11,423 nt of DNA from an uncultured Holophagales bacterium (GTDB lineage: Bacteria > Acidobacteriota > Thermoanaerobaculia > UBA5066). Location of the stretch: the NCBI GenBank assembly GCA_937864895.1, contig CALMDF010000106.1:1-11423 (forward strand), given 5' to 3'. Under the pieces are notes generated by a model, which was given only the letters and a program-made list of their open reading frames with translations, was not told where the DNA came from and did no database searches. Below, piece after piece: positions 1 through 6,291 of the stretch (its first letter is position 1; each line of letters starts with the position of its first letter). Position numbers and translations under genes: made by a program.

Positions 1-2835
1 GAGGTCGACCTTCGCCTCGCCGTTCCCGCCGTGCCCGGTCTCCCCGCGGGCCTTCTCGGCGCCGTCGCGGAAGTCGCGGAGGACGCCCTCGACGTTGAAT
101 CCCGTCTCCCAGCGCGGGCGCACGGCGTCGCCGGGCGTGGCGTACGGGGCCTCCCCGGGATCTCCTTCTCCGCCCCCGGGCGCCCCGCCGCGGCGCGGGA
201 GGTCCGCAGGGAGCGGGGTCTTCCCGGGCGGGACGAGGGCGACGAGCCGCCAGGACCCCCTGCCGGGGCGCGGCGCCCCGTCGAGGCTCGTCCTCGTGAT
301 CGTCACGGCGGCGGGCTCTCCCTCGCGGAGGAACCCGGCCCCGAAGTCGACGCTCGCCTCGACGGAGACGAAGCCCAGCCTCACGGCCCGGGTCGCGCTC
401 CGGGTCTCGCCCCCCTCGTCGACGACGTCGGCGCTCACGACGTAGCGCCACGTCGTTTCGTTCCCCTTGCCGGCGGTCTCGTCGGCCTCGGGCGTGAAGG
501 CGACCGTGAACTTTCCGTCGGAGCCGAGCGTCGTCGCGCCCGACGCGATCGCCTGGGCCTTCGCCGGGGCGCCCCAGCCCCAGAACGACCACCACCAGGG
601 GCGCAGCGTCTCGCGCGTGACGCGCCACTTCACGTCGCCGCTCGCGACCGGGAGGCCGAAGTAGTACTTCGCCTCGCCCTCGAGCGTCGCCTTCCGGTTG
701 AGCCGCATCGGCTCCTTCGGCTCCAGGAACGCCACCTCGAACGTCGGCCGCTTGTACTCCTCGACCCGGACGGGCGTCGACCCCGGGAGCGAGCTCTCGA
801 GCCGCCACACGCCGAGGAGCCTCCCCGTCGGGACGACGATCTCGCCCGCGGCCGTGCCGAACTCGTTCGTCGTCACGGTCCGCGTCTCGACCCTCTCGCC
901 GTTCGGGTCGACGAGCCACACGGTCACCGGGGTCCGGGCGGCGGCCCGGAACCTCGCGTCGGCCTGCGAGCCGTCGTAGGCGAGGACCTTCCAGGAAAGC
1001 TTCTGGCCCGGGCGGTAGATGCTCCGGTCGGTGTAGAGGAGCGAAGCCGTCCGCGCTCCCGGCTCTCCCTGCCGGTAGAAACCCACCTGCTGCCCGTCGA
1101 AGGTGACGTGCGGCCCCTTCTTCGCGAGGAGGTGGAAGCTCCCTCCCCTCTCCCGCCACGAGAACGACACCGTCCCGTCGGCGTCCGACCTCTTCGCCTC
1201 GTCCCGCCGGTGCCCCTCGCGCCAGTCGAAGCGCCAGAGCGTCACGTCGGCGCCCGCGACGGGCTTCCCGGTCTCGCCCGACAGGACGCGCGCGGCGACG
1301 GCGCCCGTCACGGCCTCCTGCCTCACGACGAGGACGAGGTCCGAGACGAAGAGGTTCGTCCCGACGACGACGTTGTCGGTCGTCCCGAAGTCCTCGCGGG
1401 CCGACGCCAGGACGACGTAGAAGCCGGGCTCCTTCACCGGGGGCGTGACGAACGTGCGGTGGGTCTCGAAGTCGGGCGTCGGGGGCAGGCTCGACGTCCA
1501 CTCCGCCGCCGGCCTCGTCGAGACGAGCTTGCGCATGTCGTCGGAGGTCGGGAGGGCCGACCAGTCCTTCGAGCCCTCGATCTTCTTCTCCACGTCCATC
1601 TTCACGGCGCGGAAGTGGAGCGCGCCGAGGTTCCGGTGGGAGACCTCGATGGACCTCTTTCCCGGGCCGTCGACCGACATCGCCTGGAGGCGGTACTCGG
1701 GCGCCTCGATCGCCTTCACGAGCGCGAGACAGCGCTGGCCGCCCGGGGACGAGGGGTACGCGGCGCGTCCCTCCTCGGCCTCCTGCCGGGCGTCGACGTG
1801 CCGGTTCGGCCCGCTTCCGAGCTGGTGCAGCCCCGCCACCTCGGCCTTCCCCATCGCCCACCAGGAGATCGACCGGAACTCGGGAAGCCGGCCTTCCAGG
1901 TCCTTCCGGATCCGGACGCGGTCCCGCTCCTCGGTGAACGAGGCCGCGAGCCGCCGCGCGCGCTCGAGGCGGGCCTCGAGAAGCGCACCCTTCCTCCCGG
2001 CCCCGGTGTGCCACCTCTCGAGGTCGGAGAGGACGGACGCGATCTTCACGAGCGGGTGGACCGCCGGCGCCGACAGGTCGATCCCGGCTCCCTTCGGCGG
2101 ATCGCCCGCGAGGAGCGCTCCGAGGTCGAGGCGCCAGACCTCGTTCGACTGCTCCGGGGTCCATCCCGCCGTGTCGGCGAGGAGATCCACGAGGAGGTAG
2201 CTGACGGCGTCGCGGAGAGTGCCGCGGATCTCCTTCGGGTAGTCGTTCGACTCGAGGACGAGCTCGGCCGCAGACACCGGCTCTTTCCCGAGGGCCTCGC
2301 GCATCCCCCAGACCTCGAGCGCCGCCCTCTGCGCCTCGGCCAGGATCTGCTCACGCGTCCAGGCCTTCAGGTCGACCGCGTCCTTCGTGTCCACGCGCTC
2401 CCGCTGGCCCACCTCCCACGAGTAGGCCCGCTGGTACGTCACGAGAGAGTGCCCGTAGAGGAGCGAGAGCTGGGCCCGGTGAAGGGGGCCTTCCGGCCAG
2501 GGTTCCTCGCGGAGCCGCCGGACGGCCGTCTCGTAGCCGTGGAGCCCGATCCTGAGCTGCGTCACGGTGACGAGGGCCTTCGTCCACTCCGCCCCGTTCC
2601 TCCTCGCCTTCGCGTCGGCGAGGAGATTCTCGGCGGCCTTTGCGGCCTCCTCGAGCTTCTGCTCGCCGACGAGGCGGTCGACTTCCTTCCACGAGGCGCT
2701 GGCCTGAGGCACGGGCTTCACTCCCTTCTCCTTCGAGGCCGGCGGGGCGAGGGCGAGGGCGCCTCCGGCGAGGAGGACGACGACGGCGGTTGCGGCGAGG
2801 ATGGTCCTGCGGCGGGGGCGCGGCTCGGTCGTCAT
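1..2835 (-). CDS. Bacterial alpha-2-macroglobulin family protein, N-terminal part (truncated by window edge)
   Basis: This is the first 945 residues of a large exported protein whose reading frame is still open at base 1. The N-terminus has an Arg-rich stretch, a hydrophobic segment (about residues 11-30) and an Ala-Leu-Ala end, which fits a Sec signal peptide; there is no lipobox cysteine. Residues about 40-430 look largely helical. The macroglobulin part follows: NLFVSDLVLVVR near 494-505, TGKPVAGADVTL, then YTDRSIYRPGQKLSW (about 600-615), typical of the MG2 domain, VEEYKRPTFEV (691-701) and YYFGLPVASGDVKW (about 724-737). Family members trap proteases in the periplasm and are usually 1,500-2,000 residues long, so roughly half is present. 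The thioester CxEQ site would lie beyond the edge, so its presence is unknown. An in-frame TAA at 2845-2847 makes the ATG at 2833-2835 the most upstream start, although no clear ribosome binding site precedes it. A barrel protein gene lies 56 bases upstream on the same strand. Confidence 0.88.
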   Translation of the reverse strand, partial: MTTEPRPRRRTILAATAVVVLLAGGALALAPPASKEKGVKPVPQASASWKEVDRLVGEQKLEEAAKAAENLLADAKARRNGAEWTKALVTVTQLRIGLHGYETAVRRLREEPWPEGPLHRAQLSLLYGHSLVTYQRAYSWEVGQRERVDTKDAVDLKAWTREQILAEAQRAALEVWGMREALGKEPVSAAELVLESNDYPKEIRGTLRDAVSYLLVDLLADTAGWTPEQSNEVWRLDLGALLAGDPPKGAGIDLSAPAVHPLVKIASVLSDLERWHTGAGRKGALLEARLERARRLAASFTEERDRVRIRKDLEGRLPEFRSISWWAMGKAEVAGLHQLGSGPNRHVDARQEAEEGRAAYPSSPGGQRCLALVKAIEAPEYRLQAMSVDGPGKRSIEVSHRNLGALHFRAVKMDVEKKIEGSKDWSALPTSDDMRKLVSTRPAAEWTSSLPPTPDFETHRTFVTPPVKEPGFYVVLASAREDFGTTDNVVVGTNLFVSDLVLVVRQEAVTGAVAARVLSGETGKPVAGADVTLWRFDWREGHRRDEAKRSDADGTVSFSWRERGGSFHLLAKKGPHVTFDGQQVGFYRQGEPGARTASLLYTDRSIYRPGQKLSWKVLAYDGSQADARFRAAARTPVTVWLVDPNGERVETRTVTTNEFGTAAGEIVVPTGRLLGVWRLESSLPGSTPVRVEEYKRPTFEVAFLEPKEPMRLNRKATLEGEAKYYFGLPVASGDVKWRVTRETLRPWWWSFWGWGAPAKAQAIASGATTLGSDGKFTVAFTPEADETAGKGNETTWRYVVSADVVDEGGETRSATRAVRLGFVSVEASVDFGAGFLREGEPAAVTITRTSLDGAPRPGRGSWRLVALVPPGKTPLPADLPRRGGAPGGGEGDPGEAPYATPGDAVRPRWETGFNVEGVLRDFRDGAEKARGETGHGGNGEAKVDL

Positions 2836-2891
2836 GGCGGGAGATTAGACCGCCGCGACCCGGTCCGGTTCCCGGCCGGGCGTTCCGGGAC

Positions 2892-3734
2892 TCAGAACGC
2901 GATCGTGAGGTACGCCACCGGTCCGCTGAACCTGTACTCGAACTCCACGGTGCCCTTCTCCCTCTCCTCCTCGAAGGTGATGTCCGTGAAGTCCCAGACG
3001 GCGCCGATCCCGAAGTGCTCGCCGAAGTAGACGTCCAGCCCGGCGCGGGCCGAGAGCATCTTCCCCTGGTAGTCGGAGATCGACGCCTTCATCCACCGGA
3101 CCCGGCCGTGGGCGAAGAACCCCGGGAGAAGCGTGTACCTGAGGTGGGCGCCGACGGCGGGGATCGGGGCGACGAGGTCGGTCGACTCCTCGGCGACCGC
3201 TCCCGCGCCGGTCCCCCCTCCGCCCGACACCGACCCCGCGGCCTCGACCGACCAGCGGTTGAAGAACGAGGAGACGCCGATCCCCAGCCCGATCTCGGCC
3301 TCTCCCGTGTTCACGAAAGAGTACGAGTAGTAGGCCTCCACGACGTCGACCTTCGACGACGTGTCGACCGAGGCGCCCACGTCGTACACCTGGTCTCCCC
3401 AGACGATCTGTCGCGACAGAGTGTTCTCGTTGCGCCTCCGCATCGTCAGGTAGCCGAAATCGACCCTCCCGTGGCGGCCGAATCGCCAGTATCCGTCGAG
3501 GCGGAAAGTCGCCTTTTCGTCGTCCATGCCGAGGTCGTCTTCGAAGCTGATCTCCGTGCCGCTGCCGCCGCCCGACGGGTCGAGCCGGACCGTCGTGTCG
3601 AAATTCATGAAGAAGCCCCCGAAGTCCATCCGGAGGCGCTCGTCCATTCCCTTCACCTGCCCGTACGACTGGGCGAGAAGGGGGGTGGAGAAGGCGAAAA
3701 CGGCGACGAGAAGCGAACGGAGCAGGCGAAGCAT
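2892..3734 (-). CDS. Outer-membrane beta-barrel protein, function unknown
   Basis: This encodes a 280-residue protein with a clear signal peptide: MLRLLRSLL, a hydrophobic core, and likely cleavage near residues 21-23 (TPLLAQ). The mature part alternates polar and hydrophobic residues in aromatic-rich strands such as FRLDGYWRFGRHGRVDFGYL (77-96) and VVEAYYSYSF (131-140). Turns are polar, and one Gly/Ala loop (about 167-182) is probably surface-exposed. The protein ends in VAYLTIAF; a C-terminal phenylalanine is the usual sorting signal for BAM-assembled barrels. The length suggests about 10-12 strands. I recognise the general OMP-barrel type but no named family, so substrate or role cannot be given. 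A good Shine-Dalgarno sequence lies 8 bases before the ATG. The gene sits between the RapA-like gene (69 bases upstream) and the alpha-2-macroglobulin gene (56 bases downstream). Co-expression with the latter, also an envelope protein, is plausible but unproven. Confidence 0.85.
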   Translation of the reverse strand: MLRLLRSLLVAVFAFSTPLLAQSYGQVKGMDERLRMDFGGFFMNFDTTVRLDPSGGGSGTEISFEDDLGMDDEKATFRLDGYWRFGRHGRVDFGYLTMRRRNENTLSRQIVWGDQVYDVGASVDTSSKVDVVEAYYSYSFVNTGEAEIGLGIGVSSFFNRWSVEAAGSVSGGGGTGAGAVAEESTDLVAPIPAVGAHLRYTLLPGFFAHGRVRWMKASISDYQGKMLSARAGLDVYFGEHFGIGAVWDFTDITFEEEREKGTVEFEYRFSGPVAYLTIAF

Positions 3735-3742
3735 GATCCGGT

Positions 3743-3748
3743 TCCTTT
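3743..3748 (-). promoter_or_regulatory. Ribosome binding site of the barrel protein gene
   Basis: Read on the minus strand this is AAAGGA, 8 bases before the ATG at 3732-3734. It is the best Shine-Dalgarno match in the window and supports that start. Most other starts here have weak or no such motif. Confidence 0.7.
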
Positions 3749-3803
3749 CCGCGCGAAGGGCGCACGCCGGGTTCCGGTCATTCTGCCAGACCCCGCTGGT
3801 CGT

Positions 3804-6221
3804 CTACGAGAGGCGGAAGGCGGCGGCGGCGAGGATCGGGCCGTTGCGCTCGGCGCGGCCCGCGAGCGTCCTCACTGTGGCGGCCCAGCCGCGGCCCCGC
3901 GGAATCTGGGGCGACCAGTCCTGGACCTGGATCCCCCGGAGGTTCGCGCGGCCCTTGAGGAGGGCCTCGGCCCACTCGGGCTTGGACTGCCCCGAGAGGT
4001 CGATCGCCGACGCGGCGAACGCGCCCTCACGGCGGTGGAGGAAGAGGACCCCTTCCCCGGTGAAGCCCGACTTCTCGAGCTTCACGAGGGCGGCCCGTCC
4101 CCGCGGCCCGTCCTCGAGCTCCTGGAAGATCCCCTCCACGAGCGGGTGCCCGGAGGCGAAGAAGTCGAGCTCCTCGCGGAGGACCGCCTCGGCGCGATCG
4201 AAGCTGCCGAGGTACCGGCTCCCGCCCGGGACGCCGGGAAGGTGCTCGAGGAGGGCGTCGCCGCCGAACTCGAGGTACCAGGTGCGGACGCCGGCCTTCT
4301 CCGCGACGTCGAACCCGTAGAGCTCGCACGCGCCGATGACGAATTTTTCCATGGCGGCGTCGAGCCCGGCGGGGACGCGGGAGAGGAGGCCGCTCGCGAG
4401 GTCGGGCCGGTAGCCCTCGGCGTGGAGGTGGTGGTAGGCGGCCCGCTGCCGCGCCTGCGCCGCCCCTCGGACTTCCGCAACGAGCTCGCTCACGGGCAGC
4501 CCCGAGAGACCGCGGGCGGAAGACTTCTCGGCCCTGCGGATCGCGGACTCGACGTTCGAGAGGGAGCGCTCGAGCCCGCCGAGCGGCTCGCGGAAGAGGC
4601 CGATCCGCTCGTAGAGCTCGACGAGGTCGCGATAGAAGCCCTTCGGCGGGCGGAAGTAGACGATCTCGACCCGCTCCTTGCGGCTGATCCGGTCGAGGCG
4701 GCCGATCCGCTGCTCCACCTGCGCCGGGTCGAGCGGAAGGTCGAAGAGGACGAGCCGCCGGCAGAATTCGAAGTTCCGCCCTTCCCCTCCGCACTCGGTC
4801 GAGAGGAGGAACGTCGGGCCCTTCGGCCTGCGGAACTCGGCGACCTCGAGGTCCCGCCGCTCGGCCGAGAGCTCCTCGTGGAAGACGGCGACCCGCTTCC
4901 TCGTTTCGCGCTCGAGGAGCGTCTTGAGCGACTGGAGCGTCGGCAGGTCGTGGCAGAAGACGAGGGTTTTCCCCTCCTCGATCCCTCCCGGCGCGAAGCT
5001 CTTCGCCATCCCGACGACCCACTCCACCCTGGGGTCGGCGGCGTCGGCCTTCTCGTCTCCCGAGAGGGACTGCGCGGTGGGGGCGCGGTCCAGCTCGACG
5101 GGGAGGGGGACCCGCGGCGGCAGGCCGCCGATGTCGACCCGGCGCGTCGCGCTCGTGCAGGGCGGGAGCGGCTGGTTCTCGGCGAGCGCGGCGAGGAACT
5201 CCTTCTCGGAGCGGTAGGCGTCGGGACGCACGAGCTCGAGGAGGCGGAAGAAGCCGGACGTGTCGGCCTCGAGAGGCGTGGCCGAGAGGAGGAGAAGGTG
5301 CTTCGACGTCCGCGCGAGCGGCGCCGCGGCCCTCTGCGCCTCGGCGTCCAGGGCGAGGCGGTGCGCCTCGTCCACGACGAGGAGGTCGAGGCCGGCCTCG
5401 ACCGCCTTCTGCGCGAGTCCCGGTTCGGCAACGAGGTCCTCCAGCGCGATGACGGAGCGGCGGTGGGCCTCGAAGGGGTTGAACTCCGGCCCGTGGTCCT
5501 TCGCGACGTCGGCCCGCCTCTTGTCGTCGAGGAGGACGAAGACCTGGTGGAACTTCCTCCAGAGCTCCCCGAGCCACTGGACGGTGAGCGTGGACGGGGC
5601 GACGACGAGGACGCGGTCCGCCCTCTCGGTCCTCACGAGCCGGGAGAGGACGAGGCAGGCCTCGATCGTCTTCCCGAGCCCGACCTCGTCGGCGAGGAGC
5701 CACCGGACCGGCTCGTAGGCCGTCGCCCGCTCCGCCACGTGCAGCTGGTGCGGGTGGATCTCGATCCTCCCGCCGAGGAAGGAGCCGAGCCCCTTCGCCT
5801 GCCTCATCCGCTGGAGGAAGAGGCCGTCGAGGCGGTTCCGGAACGCCGCCGCCCGGTCGACGTCGAGCCCCGCGAGGCGCTCGACCGGGTCCTGGGGAAT
5901 CTCCGCGGGCCAGAGGACCGCGTCCTCGATCTTCCGGCCGTCGGTCGTCGTCCAGAGCGTCGAGCCGCGCTCCCGGGAGGCGAGTGTCACGACTTCCCCG
6001 CTCTCCTCGATCCTCGCGTCCCGGCCGGCCGAAAGCTCGAGCGGCTTCAGGCCCGCGTCGCCCGCCCCGAAAGTGAGGCGCTCTCCCGAGCGTGGAAAGA
6101 AGACGACGATCCTGCGCGCCGCCACCTCTTCGACCCTTCCGGGCCCGAGGTCGCGGTTGTACTTGTGCAGGACCTTTGTCCCTATGCGGGGCGCCCCGAC
6201 CGGGGCGGCTTCCCTCGCCAT
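3804..6221 (-). CDS. RapA/HepA-like SNF2-family ATPase
   Basis: This 805-residue protein is collinear with RapA, the SNF2-type ATPase that binds RNA polymerase and promotes its recycling; the functional transfer is inference. Residues about 12-52 (LGPGRVEEV, then VVFFPRSGERLTF) resemble RapA's Tudor-like N-terminal domain. RIEIHPHQLHVAERA (152-166) leads into Walker A, LLADEVGLGKTIEA (175-188, Lys184). The DEAH box is at 284-287, LLLSATPLE at 310-318, STECGGEGRNFEFC at 474-487 and the arginine-finger motif EQRIGRLDRI at 503-512. The C-terminus keeps a RapA-like feature, a segment with REELDFFASGHPLVEG. E. coli RapA has 968 residues, so this version is shorter, mainly after the helicase core. 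The ATG at 6219-6221 starts just before the conserved domain. A TTG at 6285-6287 would add 22 residues but would run through a strong hairpin, so I prefer the ATG. The stop is TAG. Confidence 0.92.
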   Translation of the reverse strand: MAREAAPVGAPRIGTKVLHKYNRDLGPGRVEEVAARRIVVFFPRSGERLTFGAGDAGLKPLELSAGRDARIEESGEVVTLASRERGSTLWTTTDGRKIEDAVLWPAEIPQDPVERLAGLDVDRAAAFRNRLDGLFLQRMRQAKGLGSFLGGRIEIHPHQLHVAERATAYEPVRWLLADEVGLGKTIEACLVLSRLVRTERADRVLVVAPSTLTVQWLGELWRKFHQVFVLLDDKRRADVAKDHGPEFNPFEAHRRSVIALEDLVAEPGLAQKAVEAGLDLLVVDEAHRLALDAEAQRAAAPLARTSKHLLLLSATPLEADTSGFFRLLELVRPDAYRSEKEFLAALAENQPLPPCTSATRRVDIGGLPPRVPLPVELDRAPTAQSLSGDEKADAADPRVEWVVGMAKSFAPGGIEEGKTLVFCHDLPTLQSLKTLLERETRKRVAVFHEELSAERRDLEVAEFRRPKGPTFLLSTECGGEGRNFEFCRRLVLFDLPLDPAQVEQRIGRLDRISRKERVEIVYFRPPKGFYRDLVELYERIGLFREPLGGLERSLSNVESAIRRAEKSSARGLSGLPVSELVAEVRGAAQARQRAAYHHLHAEGYRPDLASGLLSRVPAGLDAAMEKFVIGACELYGFDVAEKAGVRTWYLEFGGDALLEHLPGVPGGSRYLGSFDRAEAVLREELDFFASGHPLVEGIFQELEDGPRGRAALVKLEKSGFTGEGVLFLHRREGAFAASAIDLSGQSKPEWAEALLKGRANLRGIQVQDWSPQIPRGRGWAATVRTLAGRAERNGPILAAAAFRLS

Positions 6222-6246
6222 GAGATCGCGAATGGTGCACCGCCAG

Positions 6247-6251
6247 CCTCC
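6247..6251 (-). promoter_or_regulatory. Shine-Dalgarno-like GGAGG upstream of the RapA-like gene
   Basis: On the minus strand this reads GGAGG, but it lies 25 bases before the chosen ATG at 6221, too far for normal use. It is 6 bases before a GTG at 6238-6240 that is out of frame with the RapA-like protein. It also overlaps the 3' arm of the hairpin at 6249-6271. It may be chance in GC-rich DNA, or it may mean the true start differs from the one chosen. Confidence 0.25.
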
Positions 6252-6271
6252 CCGGGGCAAGGCCCCGGGGA
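6249..6271 (-). terminator. GC-rich perfect hairpin between branching enzyme and RapA-like genes
   Basis: A perfect 10-base-pair stem (TCCCCGGGGC and its complement) closes a 3-base loop. It begins about 20 bases after the TAA of the branching-enzyme gene (6292-6294) and ends 27 bases before the RapA-like ATG. No run of T follows on the minus strand, so it is not a classical intrinsic terminator. It could attenuate read-through, protect the upstream mRNA's 3' end, or mask the GGAGG on its 3' side. The structure is seen directly; the role is inference. Confidence 0.45.
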
Positions 6272-6291
6272 AGCCGAGCGGGGTCAACGTG

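Noticed and set aside
2871..2889. CCCGGCCGGG palindrome and GC repeats between barrel and macroglobulin genes
   Set aside because: The stem is short (5 bp in its best long form) with no T-run; such palindromes are common by chance at this GC content.
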